The notes under the pieces were generated by a model. It saw nothing but the letters and a program-made list of their open reading frames with translations. It was not told the origin of the DNA and made no database searches. A stretch of DNA of 64,000 nt. Source: Theileria orientalis strain Shintoku (Eukaryota; Apicomplexa; Aconoidasida; Piroplasmida; Theileriidae). How positions within the stretch are numbered: position 1 is the stretch's first letter; each line of letters begins with the position of its first letter. The position numbers and the translations under genes are program-made. Of this stretch, positions 53,201 through 62,837 are shown in pieces. Where the stretch lies: NCBI RefSeq assembly GCF_000740895.1, contig NC_025262.1:1852001-1916000 (forward strand), read 5' to 3'.

Positions 53201-56148
53201 CTAAAGTTTCAGGTGACACTAGAGCATTTGATGCTACAGAGCCACATGGATCATTTACACACGGTTCAGATCCACGACATCATGGGAGAGGTCCACCAAG
53301 ACCTCCTGATCAGCAGTTTGGACAAGAATTTCAATCTAGAAGTACACATCCTATAGAGCGACTTAGAGAACGTCACAGAATGATTGAAGAAACAGAAAAA
53401 TATAGAGATCACCCAGGTAGACGATTAAGACATTCTGATAGAACACTAATGGCAGGCAGCCAATATCCAATGCCTCCACAGTCCCACCCTATACCAATGG
53501 CACAACCAGTTTCTCAACCGAGTACAACTCCTTTCTATTCAACGCCCTCATCTAGTGCACCAAGTCAGACATTTTATCAGCCTACACCAGTACCGACCTC
53601 TACACCAGCAGCCAAGCAGGTTCCAGACCATATACAGGAGAAACCTGGTGAACCTTCTTCAATCCAACCTGAATCAACAACTAAGGAGGCTGAAAGACAT
53701 GTCCCTGACGATGTAGGCAAAGATCGATTCGGTTCCCTACCGGAAGGAGATTTAAGAGTAACTGATGCACCGCATCCAGATTCCAAGATAATGGTCGATG
53801 CAAGCACTAGTACGGTCAACTACACAGATGCCTCAACACAGTTCCCAGAATGGATGTCAGTTCCAGTACGCGCAATTCAAACAAGTGAAAAGGCAACAAG
53901 TACTTTCGATATTCCAAAAGTCGAACAACCTTCTCCTGAGAGAATCACTTCAAGAGTTCGATCCAGAGATTCAACACGAAAAGAAGAAATTTTACTAGAA
54001 CCAACTCCCGTAGATTCAACACTCAGAGAAGAACTCATAATAAAGCCATCAGTGCCTGAACCGCCCAAAAGACCTGAGCCAACACCTTGTGAAGAACCGA
54101 TTGTAGAGGAAATAAGAACTGACGCACATACTGGTGAAATTGGCTCCGACGAATTTATTTTTATACAAGACATAGGACCCGATGAAGAAGCAGACTTACC
54201 AACTAGACAGATGCCAACCAGGCAAGAACCAATTCGTCAGACCACTGTTGGACGTGAAACAGCACAGGAAACAGTCAGACAAGAAGTAATTAGCGAGCAC
54301 GCACCCAGAGTTCCACCCGAAAGTGTTCATCGTCCAAGTGAACCAGCACCCAGTCAGTTACCTGAGCGCGATGAATTTGTATTTGAGGAAAGACCAAGAG
54401 AACCAACTCCAAGAGAACCACAATCAAGAGAACCACAAACAAGCGTGGATACAGATGTTAACCAACCAGAATCTACGAGAGAGAGTCAACCCAGACCTTC
54501 AACATCTGGAGAAGGAATCAGAAGAACAACCACGTCAGGGGATCGAATCAATATCACGCAGAGCGAAAACGAGATAAGAATAAACACAACTGACCCTGAA
54601 AACGGAAGCTACTCAATAGATATTGACCCGAAAAAGCACGACAAGGTAGTGTTAACATTTGCAAACAATTCAACAGTCTTCGTTCTCGACGGAGCCAACC
54701 ACACTCTGGGTCTGAACCAGGGAGTTGAGCCAGGAAATATTGCATCAGAGAGACTAACGATGCAGAGAGTTTCCCCAGAACCTGTCGGTGGACTCATAGG
54801 TGGCCCAACACCTGTTGACACAGACACCATCCCGGTAACTAAGGACGCAACACCAGACCAAAGAGATCCTGAAGGACGCCCAACTGAACGAAGACCCGAA
54901 AAGTTTACGATTTCTCCAGACGATCTTGTACATCCACCGCCCCCGTACACCACCCCAGGGTTTCCACCCCCTTCATACTTGCCAGAACAACGCGTTATTC
55001 CCGATGATAGGGCCCTTAGAAGATTGACGACACTGTTGGAGTTAACTACAATTAGTAACTTAGCTCAGTTGAGCAGGCCAGCAAGCTACACACCAACGAC
55101 TGATGTCCGTGTTGACCATAACCCACATGATCCTCCGTCTGAAACCACATCACTCAGAGTCCCGGATTCAGACGGCGAGGAAATAACGGCAGCAGCACCA
55201 GAATCTACAACTCCGGCACCAGTTGATCCATTCAGTACACCTTCTGACGAAGGCGAATCCATTACCGGAGACCTTGAGGATTCTTCTGAACAACAACCTC
55301 AACCAAGACCTAGGGCAGACGCAAACGGTAACGGAAGTGGAAGTGGAATTGGAAGATCATCCTCTCCAATTACTATTGCCTTGGAAGAAGACGATAATGA
55401 ATCTGGTAGTGATTTTACCCTCGACCTAAACGCTACTGATACAGACGAAAATATGTGTGAAACCAGGGAAGACTCAACAACAAATGAGTCAACATATACT
55501 TTCAAATCGACTACAAGGTGCACAGAGGTTAGAATTGATCATATTACAATCTGGAAGAAGGGTGATCAAAACTTTAACAAGCCTGGAAATGTAAAGTATA
55601 ACAAATCTTCCAATGTAATTACCATAAGTGACGGCACTACTGGTATTCTCTACAAATTGGTTAATGGTACTTGGCAATTCGATTCTACTGTAACTTATAG
55701 TCAACAGACAAGTACTCCGGCTAAATCCCCTAAGGTTGATCAAAAAAGTGCCGTCACTAAGAATCCTGTTCAACTAAACATAAAGAAAAAGAACTCCACG
55801 GAGGTGTATAATTATGTTAAGGAGAATAAAACTGGAACATACACGGCAAAAGAGGGATTCGGATTCAACAGTGTTGTTTCCTCTGGGTCTCTTTGTTGTC
55901 AATCCAATATTAACATATGGGATGCAAGAGTCAAAGACCAATATGGCAACAAAGTAGTTGTTGACGGTCTTGGTAATAAAAAGAAAACTCTTACCATTCA
56001 CTTTGATGATGATGACAAAAAGATTACATTTAAAAAGGATGACAAGGAATGGATGCAGCACGAAAGTGTTAAAAAAGAAAAGGTTATCGATCCGTCTACA
56101 GATTTATCGGCAACAACAGGCGGAGGCCAATTGGTAACCGTTTCATAA
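50203..56148 (+). CDS. Large secreted FAINT-domain protein with 76-residue tandem repeats (SVSP-like)
   Basis: Single exon, 1981 residues. Signal peptide about 1-24 (MNSSSIYYILVHLVLLVRVN). A FAINT-like domain spans about 126-205 (NTLIVLDMDKTHDVFGYQIS...). Pro/His/Thr-rich linker. Then nine almost identical 76-residue repeats (about 358-1041) beginning MTPEYSQIPMGLDQTPTHLD, preceded by one diverged copy. A Pro/Glu/Arg-rich disordered part follows, with a FAINT-like segment near 1450-1510 (RINTTDPENGSYSIDIDPKK). Two FAINT domains stand at the C-terminus: about 1735-1830 (CTEVRIDHITIWKKGDQNFN) and about 1853-1950 (GTYTAKEGFGFNSVV...GLGNKKKTLTIHF). Signal peptide, Pro-rich low complexity and FAINT domains match Theileria SVSP-type proteins, which are secreted into the host cell. 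The role of the repeats is unknown. Confidence 0.9.
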   Translation: MNSSSIYYILVHLVLLVRVNVVLSHRNLKSREPQHTTTSANVNNSNNSLSGRETVSGTWHRIPTEESSDHRDIPPRKSPKRLQVTSNQEQRYRFKRMDNTERRYTTPTRISSQPVEERPLPKPTGNTLIVLDMDKTHDVFGYQISRERDKVIYRADPSFLFRQVKRGNDILWSSKNDGHFPYKVVSKQKYGDDDIKVYFPRPPNFEETENVDVVRPQRPAYDMSNDPNFMYTPFTHEESVGIPHEHSQPWVSTHRPEYTHIPMATEPTHFQTQPDFIQYQMTPSYTRFPTVLDQTPTHLDPEFTAVPLTPDPTHSKVSGDTRAFDATEPHGSFTHGSDPRYQGRGPPRPPDQQFVHQMTPEYSQIPMGLDQTPTHLDPEFTAVPLTPDPTHSKVSGDTRAFDATEPHGSFTHGSDPRHHGRGLSRPDQQFVHQMTPEYSQIPMGLDQTPTHLDPEFTAVPLTPDPTHSKVSGDTRAFDATEPHGSFTHGSDPRHHGRGLSRPDQQFVHQMTPEYSQIPMGLDQTPTHLDPEFTAVPLTPDPTHSKVSGDTRAFDATEPHGSFTHGSDPRHHGRGLSRPDQQFVHQMTPEYSQIPMGLDQTPTHLDPEFTAVPLTPDPTHSKVSGDTRAFDATEPHGSFTHGSDPRHHGRGLSRPDQQFVHQMTPEYSQIPMGLDQTPTHLDPEFTAVPLTPDPTHSKVSGDTRAFDATEPHGSFTHGSDPRHHGRGLSRPDQQFVHQMTPEYSQIPMGLDQTPTHLDPEFTAVPLTPDPTHSKVSGDTRAFDATEPHGSFTHGSDPRHHGRGLSRPDQQFVHQMTPEYSQIPMGLDQTPTHLDPEFTAVPLTPDPTHSKVSGDTRAFDATEPHGSFTHGSDPRHHGRGLSRPDQQFVHQMTPEYSQIPMGLDQTPTHLDPEFTAVPLTPDPTHSKVSGDTRAFDATEPHGSFTHGSDPRHHGRGLSRPDQQFVHQMTPEYSQIPMGLDQTPTHLDPEFTAVPLTPDPTHSKVSGDTRAFDATEPHGSFTHGSDPRHHGRGPPRPPDQQFGQEFQSRSTHPIERLRERHRMIEETEKYRDHPGRRLRHSDRTLMAGSQYPMPPQSHPIPMAQPVSQPSTTPFYSTPSSSAPSQTFYQPTPVPTSTPAAKQVPDHIQEKPGEPSSIQPESTTKEAERHVPDDVGKDRFGSLPEGDLRVTDAPHPDSKIMVDASTSTVNYTDASTQFPEWMSVPVRAIQTSEKATSTFDIPKVEQPSPERITSRVRSRDSTRKEEILLEPTPVDSTLREELIIKPSVPEPPKRPEPTPCEEPIVEEIRTDAHTGEIGSDEFIFIQDIGPDEEADLPTRQMPTRQEPIRQTTVGRETAQETVRQEVISEHAPRVPPESVHRPSEPAPSQLPERDEFVFEERPREPTPREPQSREPQTSVDTDVNQPESTRESQPRPSTSGEGIRRTTTSGDRINITQSENEIRINTTDPENGSYSIDIDPKKHDKVVLTFANNSTVFVLDGANHTLGLNQGVEPGNIASERLTMQRVSPEPVGGLIGGPTPVDTDTIPVTKDATPDQRDPEGRPTERRPEKFTISPDDLVHPPPPYTTPGFPPPSYLPEQRVIPDDRALRRLTTLLELTTISNLAQLSRPASYTPTTDVRVDHNPHDPPSETTSLRVPDSDGEEITAAAPESTTPAPVDPFSTPSDEGESITGDLEDSSEQQPQPRPRADANGNGSGSGIGRSSSPITIALEEDDNESGSDFTLDLNATDTDENMCETREDSTTNESTYTFKSTTRCTEVRIDHITIWKKGDQNFNKPGNVKYNKSSNVITISDGTTGILYKLVNGTWQFDSTVTYSQQTSTPAKSPKVDQKSAVTKNPVQLNIKKKNSTEVYNYVKENKTGTYTAKEGFGFNSVVSSGSLCCQSNINIWDARVKDQYGNKVVVDGLGNKKKTLTIHFDDDDKKITFKKDDKEWMQHESVKKEKVIDPSTDLSATTGGGQLVTVS
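51274..53326 (+). repeat. 228-bp coding tandem repeat, nine near-identical copies
   Basis: Copies start at 51274 and every 228 bases to 53098. They are nearly identical, with a synonymous T/A difference (TTGACTCC versus TTGACACC) distinguishing copies in the order T,T,A,T,A,T,T,A,T. A more diverged copy precedes at about 51043. The last copy ends with the PPRPPDQQF variant also seen before the first copy. Near identity implies recent expansion or homogenisation, and copy number probably varies between isolates. Confidence 0.95.
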
Positions 56149-56767
56149 TCTGAATTTATTTATAAGGAACTGATTTAAATGCCACAAATGCTAAAGGGAC
56201 TCAATTAGACTAGATGACTAAACAAGATATAGGTGATGGATGTTATAACAATAGATTGTACTCAAGATTTAAGATTTGTACCACAGTTTTAACGTAAAAT
56301 GGATTTAACTGCAAATCTGTTTTATACACTTTACCCTTACTCACTCCAAAGGGCTAATTTATTAAGTAAAACACAGGTACACACTAGTTACAGAATATTT
56401 AGATCTACTTAATTTATTCACTTATTCTCTCGAATGTGTGTGAAACTGCCACAAATTTCTGCTAAAACACGAAGAGCTCTTCGGATCGCTCCATTTATTT
56501 AGGCTTTATTTTATTTATTTCCATTAAGAATTATTAATTCGTTAGCACCCTGCCCCATGGCTATCTTTTTTTCTTAAACCTGGCTGGATATGGCCTGGAT
56601 AAGCAGTGCATCCCTTCTGGAACCATGGAATCTATCTGACTGTCACTCAGAATAATCCTAAGGCCATCGAACAACTAGTTCTGTAAAAGTCGGAACTTTG
56701 TAGTTGATGTGTAAAGAATAGTTGATTACTCGACCAGACGTTAACCATCTGTTACACATCTAACTGA
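56149..56767. other. AT-rich spacer between two FAINT genes
   Basis: It contains the 3' UTR of the large FAINT gene and the promoter of the next one. No gene or repeat is recognised. Confidence 0.5.
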
Positions 56768-57934
56768 ATGAATATATTTAGAGCGGTCAATACTGTTTTG
56801 TATCCACTCTTTATATTCTTGTTGTTCAGTGGACGGAATCTTTTGGAATCCACTGATACATCAGCCGGTTCTACTCCAGGTTCTGGAGCTGGTACAAATG
56901 AAGGCCAACAAGCTAGCGCTACACCCACATCTGGTGGTACAACTCCCGGAACAGATGCTGGTTCAGGTACTAAAACTGGTGTTGAACTTAGTCTTAAGGC
57001 TACAGCTTCTACTGACCAGTTTGATCACAATAAAAATAATAAAATAGTCACTTATACGGCTAAAGATACCTATGGTTTCAAATCGGTTAAAACAGGTGAT
57101 ACTGTTGTCTGGAGCACTACTAATGCCAGTGAGTATGCCAGTAAAGTAGTTCTGAATGGCAAGGGTAATAAGAAAAAAGAGGTTACAATTCACCTGCCTA
57201 ATGGTACAAAAAAGGTGTTTAAGAGAGAAAATAAGGGTAAGCCATGGATTGAACTTAGTCAGGATAATAAAGAAGGTACTTCTACAACTGGAGGTGATGG
57301 ATCCGAGTTTGAACTTAATATTAAATCCAGTGATGACAAATCTGATCCTGATAAATATGATGTTACAACTTCCTTTTCTAAATCCAAAATTTACTCAATA
57401 AAATCAGGTAAAAAATGCACATTGATTAAGGTTGAAGATAAAGAGGTTTGGAAATATGATTCTAGCAAAAATTTTGGCTATCCCAAAAAAATAAACTACA
57501 ATGAGGAACAAAATAAAATTATCATTACCCTCGATGATGGATACTTAGAATACAATAAAAAAAGTGACAAATGGGAGATAAATGAGATTGCTAGTACCAA
57601 AGAGAAATCAAGTACAAATTCCACATCTGGCACTGGCACGGGAACAGGAGGTGGCACTGGAACTGGCACAGGAACTGGAACTGGCACGGGAACAGATGGG
57701 AGTGGTACTCCTGCAAGCAGAGGTGGCACAGGAACACCTGGCAGTGGTACCCCTGAAAGCAGAGATGGCACCTGTACAGGTGGTGGAGGCACACATACAG
57801 GCCGAGGCAGCACTCATACTGGAGGTGGCAATGGAGGTGGTACATCGCCACCCTCTAATGAAAGTAGTGGAACACATACAGGTGGATCTGGTCGAGGCGG
57901 TGGTACTGATCGAACAAGTGGTGGAAGGCATTAA
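56768..57934 (+). CDS. Secreted two-FAINT-domain protein with Gly/Thr-rich tail
   Basis: Single exon, 388 residues. Signal peptide MNIFRAVNTVLYPLFIFLLF. A linker (TPGSGAGTNEGQQASATPTS) and the first FAINT domain (GVELSLKATAS...KGKPWIE, about 75-170) are nearly identical to the gene at 23199-23789. The second FAINT domain (about 185-270) contains FELNIKSSDDKSDPDKYDVT and KKCTLIKVEDKEVWKYDSSK. The rest is Gly/Thr/Ser repeat (GTGTGGGTGTGTGTGTGTGT) with GGGTHTGRGSTHTGGGN motifs. After the TAA the same frame continues with similar composition through another TAA to 58064, so the C-terminus was probably longer once. The signal peptide is unrelated to that of the 23-kb paralogue. Confidence 0.9.
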   Translation: MNIFRAVNTVLYPLFIFLLFSGRNLLESTDTSAGSTPGSGAGTNEGQQASATPTSGGTTPGTDAGSGTKTGVELSLKATASTDQFDHNKNNKIVTYTAKDTYGFKSVKTGDTVVWSTTNASEYASKVVLNGKGNKKKEVTIHLPNGTKKVFKRENKGKPWIELSQDNKEGTSTTGGDGSEFELNIKSSDDKSDPDKYDVTTSFSKSKIYSIKSGKKCTLIKVEDKEVWKYDSSKNFGYPKKINYNEEQNKIIITLDDGYLEYNKKSDKWEINEIASTKEKSSTNSTSGTGTGTGGGTGTGTGTGTGTGTDGSGTPASRGGTGTPGSGTPESRDGTCTGGGGTHTGRGSTHTGGGNGGGTSPPSNESSGTHTGGSGRGGGTDRTSGGRH

Positions 57935-58064
57935 ATTAATGAATCTGGAAGGGGTGGAACCCCTCCAACTAATTCGGCTGACAGTTAATCAGATGGTTCC
58001 ATAACTGACCCTGGTAGGGGATCTGGAGGAAGCAGTTCAAGTGCTGTATCTAAAGAGAATAGGT
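57935..58064 (+). pseudogene. In-frame continuation of the FAINT protein tail beyond stop codons
   Basis: Reading on in frame from the stop at 57932-57934 gives INESGRGGTPPTNSADS, a TAA, then SDGSITDPGRGSGGSSSS and AVSKENR before a final TAA. The Gly/Ser/Thr-rich composition matches the upstream tail. I infer that the original protein ended near 58064 and was shortened by stop codons. Beyond this, up to 58631, the spacer is AT-rich and empty. Confidence 0.55.
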
Positions 58065-58631
58065 AATAATAGTCAATTGGCTTAAACCGTTGTTTTATAA
58101 TAAATCGATTTTTGTTATTTGTCTGTGACAAATATTTTAAACACTATGTTAAAGTGTTAATCATCGGATTTATAATCATTGCAACGTTTATCTGAAAATT
58201 AAGATTTAACGTTGACTCAATTTTGTGACCTTAATACACCCCGAGATTTAATCGGAATAGGATTTTAAAAAAATAATCTATTATAGTCTAATTTATATAC
58301 ATATATCCATGTTTTGCAAATGGGAAAGGGTAAACATGCCTTCTTATAATTTAAGCAAAATTAAAGAACAAAAATATGCTTTTCTTTGATAAAAATTATC
58401 TATACAATTTATAGATTTTGCTTATATAATTTGTTTTAATAATACATAAAATTTCACATTATACAGTAGTATGCGTCCATGGAATATTCATTTTTTTGCT
58501 ATTATGCCAAATGTGTAATGATTCTAAAGTTTAAAGAAAATCAATAAAATGCGATTAATATTAAGTCATCCAAAATACCAAAAATCTCAGCCGTAAATAC
58601 TATGATTAATAAATAATTTTAAGGCACAACA

Positions 58632-60185
58632 TTAGGAGGATTTAGGCTTCTGTTTTATATACTTCTTTATAAACGACTTTATATCCCTCTTTTCTGCATT
58701 CTTTAAAATACGCTCCCTCCTAGTTTTACACCTTAAGCTGGGATCCAGTGGTATTTTTTCCCTATACCGTCTCCTTCGAGAAGTGTGCTTAGTTTTTAAG
58801 AACGGACTATATATATCGTAGGGCGTTTTCCTATTTTTCTTATCAATCTTCGAGTAATATTCTCCGTATACCTTAAATCCGTCCCTTTTAACGGTAAATG
58901 ACCTCCCGTTGCCCAAGTCGACGACTACGGGCTCCGTGGATATCCTCTTAAACAGCTCCTCTTCCTCAGCCTTAGCCTTAAGCAGCATGTCCTTCCAACT
59001 AATGGTTCTTCTATACCTAATAGGGCTATCGGCGCCACTAGCGTTGTCAGCGGAGTTGCCACTATTGCCATGAGAACCGACATCTATGCTACTGTCGTCC
59101 CTAGTATCGACACTGCTGGTAGTCCCATCCCTGCCTAAGCCAGAGATTCTACCATCCAATACACCCTCGGCAGTCCCATTATTGCTAGCGTTCATGCGCT
59201 TGAAAGCTGCCACTCTTCCATGTCTCGACAAAAACCTGTTCATGAAGTAAATATACCTCGGATCGTCCTTGTAATGCTCGTGAACGTACGGCAGTATGTG
59301 AAAGAAGGAGTGCAGTTTGCTGAACCTAAACTCATTCCTGTCCAAGGCGTAGTTGATGTAACGACTGCAGGGGCCCTTGGCGGTGTTTTTTCTAGAGGCG
59401 TACCAGAAGAATCGCAGCCTATTGTCCTTTTTATAATGTGCAAATATGTTGCGCCTGCACTTAACCTTTCTCGCCAGGTCAATGTCATAGTTAAAATTTG
59501 CGTTATCAGGGTCGTTTTCGTACATAAACTTGTGAATCACGTAATAGGGGTTCTTATCCTTCCACATATCAAAGTATATCTTACTCCTAACTGTGCCCTT
59601 TTTCCTAACCTTTTCAGCGTTGTACCGATACCCGTACCTCACTTTCCTACTCATAAACAGAGCCATGTCTTTGAAATTGCCTAATTTACAGTTTCCATTA
59701 ACTTCTCCATAGTAGTCACAGTAGTAATCAGGGGATCTATGGGCGTATTTAGGCCGAAAGTCACCACTATTAGCGATGTAGGCAGAATGGTAATAAAAGC
59801 CACAACTGGGGAACACCAAAGGCGCAGAATTATAATTTCGTACAAAAGACAGCCCTTTTAAATTACTGATTGTTTTTTTGCTATATTTTACATCATTTCT
59901 GGGCGTATTTAGCCCTTTAAAATTGCGATCGGTGGTGTGTTTTTTCCAATTTAACACATAATATGGTACATTAAACTCAAATTTCGATATTTTATAATTT
60001 CCTTCTATATTTAACAAATGTTAATTCAATAATATAATATCAAGTACAATATCTAATGAATAATAGTTATAGGCTAAAATGTGTAAAATACACTTACCGT
60101 GGCAATTAACTCCATTATTAACAAACAATCCACTAAATTTTAAAACAAAAAACAACAGAATCGTTTTTAGAACATGAATATCCAT
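58632..60185 (-). CDS. Secreted Lys/Tyr/Arg-rich protein of unknown function
   Basis: Model: complement(58632..60004, 60098..60185), 486 residues, phase closing. The first exon encodes a signal peptide, MDIHVLKTILLFFVLKFSGL, and the splice gives VNCHEGNYKISKFEFN. The body is unusually rich in Tyr, Lys, Arg and Phe: FYYHSAYIANSGDFRPKYAH, DYYCDYYGEVNGNCKLGNFK, NRLRFFWYASRKNTAKGPCS, and DPRYIYFMNRFLSRHGRVAA. A Ser/Asp/Gly-rich insert (about 310-350) precedes a C-terminal part that is very basic (SRRRRYREKIPLDPSLRCKT, ending KYIKQKPKSS). Few Cys. No family recognised. The high basic charge in a secreted protein could suit nucleic-acid or membrane binding, but that is speculation. Confidence 0.75.
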
Positions 60186-61000
60186 AGAAGGTTGCCATAA
60201 TATTCTTAAATTACATTAAAGGATTCCAAATCACCCAAGATTCCACTATTATTATAAGCACATATCATTACTCAATCTTCAAATTACAACATAAATTAAA
60301 CTTTATTTACAAATATTTTTACGTTTTCCACACATATAATCAATTATAATGATTTATTTTTGTTTATACACATTAATTCATATGATTAGTTTCTCTATCT
60401 ACAGATATTTTTTTTATTACAATTTAAACGAAATATATTTTAATTATTTACTTTATTATGCTATCTATACCTTTATTTATTCCATATATCCATTTATAAG
60501 CATGATTTATCTACACACACTTAAAATCAGTCAAATGCTTTTTGTCTAATTTATCTCTTTAAAACTCATTTGATCTTCCTTAAAATTCCATAAATTTTAA
60601 TCAACGTATGTGTGTATGTATATAAATGATACAAAGCAGTTATTAGTACAAATTCTAAAATTAATAATAAAATAAGTTATTAGCAATCAATATACAAACT
60701 TTATACTATATTAAATATATTACATTATTACAAAGTTTATTTTTCCAAATAGAAGACATGAAAATTTTAAATAGATTAATTTTTAGTGAGTATTCGGCCT
60801 TCTAATCTATAAATCCTTGCCATATAAGATCATTCTAATATTAATAAGCCAACACATTTTAACGTTTTTAAATTTAATATTACCAAAAATACTTGAATAG
60901 ATATATAACTAACACTTTTACTATAATTTTCTATTCTTTTAAATAAAATTTTTTTATATGATGTCGTTTGGCTACCTAAATAGTAGTAAGGACACACAAA
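60186..61000. other. AT-rich divergent intergenic region
   Basis: It lies between the basic secreted-protein gene (-) and the tandem secreted family (+). It is extremely AT-rich. A 66-codon plus-strand frame at 60349-60549 (Tyr/Ile/Phe only) is compositional. No other feature was seen. Confidence 0.5.
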
Positions 61001-61741
61001 ATGTATTTAATTAAAATGAGGATACTGTACTTGTTTATCGTGATTCTTAGCGTCAATTCAGTTAATTTCCACTATAATGAATTAACACCTATAGATTTTC
61101 ATATAGATAAGGATCCACCTCAAGGGATTGATAAAAAGAACACAATCACATGTAACGATGTGTACGAAACATATTCAACGAACGATCCGGAACATAAAAT
61201 AGGAAACGTAATGTTCAATGATAAAATAGTATATGGAGATTCAGATATACTGGACTACCGAAGAGTAATGACCAAAACGAACCGTAACGGAAATAAACTA
61301 TTGATCATTTATAGCATATATAGTAACTCAGGAGATGAAAGGAGAGAAGTGACAGAATTCAAAATGACAATAGGATCAGAAGAGTACATAGAAATGGTGA
61401 GAACGCCAGTGGAATTGGACCTAAAAGAGAAAGTAAATCAAATATATAGACCAATCGTGGAAATAAGGTACCCAAATAAAACGTATTTCAGAGTGTCAAA
61501 AAACCTTAGAGACACATGGGTAATAGGATTAATAAAGTTCGGAGATCTAGTAATAGATGATTCAATATACACAGTAACATATAAAGAAGCAATAATAACA
61601 TTGGAACAAGGAGAAGAATACATATCGATAATGAAAAGAACAAAAGATGGACATAGTATAAGAACAAAGTACCGAATAGTGGAAGAAAATGGAACAGTCC
61701 AACTAAACCAATTGGAAGAAAACATACAAAGACTGTTTTAA
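61001..61741 (+). CDS. Secreted protein, tandem family member 1
   Basis: Single exon, 246 residues. Signal peptide about 1-23 (ATG at 61001; a second ATG at codon 6, MRILYLFIVILSVNSVNF, is an equally good start). Two related halves of about 100 residues are visible: HKIGNVMFNDKIVYGDSDIL in the first and WVIGLIKFGDLVIDDSIYTV in the second. Each has a 'IG.v.fgd.vi..S' strand pattern followed by hydrophobic alternating sequence, so a repeated beta-rich domain is likely. It is a paralogue of the next gene downstream. No TM segment after the signal peptide. The family was not recognised; Theileria-specific secretion is inferred. Confidence 0.78.
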   Translation: MYLIKMRILYLFIVILSVNSVNFHYNELTPIDFHIDKDPPQGIDKKNTITCNDVYETYSTNDPEHKIGNVMFNDKIVYGDSDILDYRRVMTKTNRNGNKLLIIYSIYSNSGDERREVTEFKMTIGSEEYIEMVRTPVELDLKEKVNQIYRPIVEIRYPNKTYFRVSKNLRDTWVIGLIKFGDLVIDDSIYTVTYKEAIITLEQGEEYISIMKRTKDGHSIRTKYRIVEENGTVQLNQLEENIQRLF

Positions 61742-62090
61742 GTCAGAAAAGAAGAAGAAGTAGGCGATACAAAAAATGATATAAAGGTAAACTAGTGAGT
61801 TAAATGAAGCTAATAGAGTAAAAGTAAACATTGACTGATCTAAAGAGAAAGGAAAGGATAGATGACAGAAAACAATTAAAAAAATTAAACAATATCCAAT
61901 CATGGAAGAAAGCTAAAATTGAAAATAATAATAAAAAATTAATGTTTTGGAACATTAGTATGTGTTAGTATCTAATGTGTAAGTGATAAAAATAAAAATA
62001 ATAAGTAAATAAATAAATGAAAATAAATTAGTAGTAAAGACGGTAAAGGGAGCTAGCTAAAAGAAAAAAAATAAAAAAATAAAAATAAAA
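61742..62090. other. A-rich spacer in the tandem family
   Basis: The + strand is very A-rich, with runs such as AAAAAAAATAAAAAAATAAA just before the next start codon. No gene is seen. Confidence 0.5.
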
Positions 62091-62837
62091 ATGGTAATAC
62101 TATACGTAATATGTATAATAATTGGAACTAGAAGCCATAACATAGAGTCAAACAATAGAATATCAGTAAGAATAAACATACCGACAGTGATGCCAAACTG
62201 CGTCAAGTACAGATTCGCACATAACACACAGTGCGGAATATATGAAATAGGACCAGAAGATAGAGAATATTTTAAAATAGGAGCAGTGTACGAGTACGGA
62301 ATACTGGTGTACGAAGATTCAGACATACTGGTGGAAAGAAAAGTATATAAACTGGCGAGATTGTCAATACCAGCAAGCATAATTCAAATAAATAGTAAGT
62401 ATAAAAAATCAGGAAAAATAATAGGAGAAATAATAGAATTGATAAGATTACCACACGAAGATAAGTTTAAAGAAATAGTAAGAAGACCGTTTGAAATAAA
62501 CATAAAGAAAGGATACATAAATAGCCCAGCAGTAAGAGTGACGAGAGACAGAAACAGAGAAAAAGTAAGATATGAAATAAGAAACGAAGATAGACTGAAG
62601 TACATGATAGGAGAAGTGAAGTACGGAAACATAAAAATAGAAAGCTACGTGAACACAGTAACATATAAGACAGTGACGACGTACGAAGACGCACACAGGA
62701 ACATAATAGTGGAAGTACACAAGGTAATGAAGACAGCAGAGTTCATAAGCACTAGATGCATGATGATATTCGATGAACCACCGGAAACAGGGTTCTGCCA
62801 AGAACTGGAAGTAAAAGTGACAAACCTATACCCGTGA
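62091..62837 (+). CDS. Secreted protein, tandem family member 2
   Basis: Single exon, 248 residues, with a short signal-like N-terminus (MVILYVICIIIGTRSHNIES). It aligns by eye with the upstream gene: FKIGAVYEYGILVYEDSDIL corresponds to HKIGNVMFNDKIVYGDSDIL, and YMIGEVKYGNIKIESYVNTV to WVIGLIKFGDLVIDDSIYTV. So both halves of the repeat and their order are conserved. Identity is moderate, so the duplication is not recent. C-terminus CQELEVKVTNLYP. The second half is more GC-rich than the first. Function unknown. Confidence 0.78.
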   Translation: MVILYVICIIIGTRSHNIESNNRISVRINIPTVMPNCVKYRFAHNTQCGIYEIGPEDREYFKIGAVYEYGILVYEDSDILVERKVYKLARLSIPASIIQINSKYKKSGKIIGEIIELIRLPHEDKFKEIVRRPFEINIKKGYINSPAVRVTRDRNREKVRYEIRNEDRLKYMIGEVKYGNIKIESYVNTVTYKTVTTYEDAHRNIIVEVHKVMKTAEFISTRCMMIFDEPPETGFCQELEVKVTNLYP

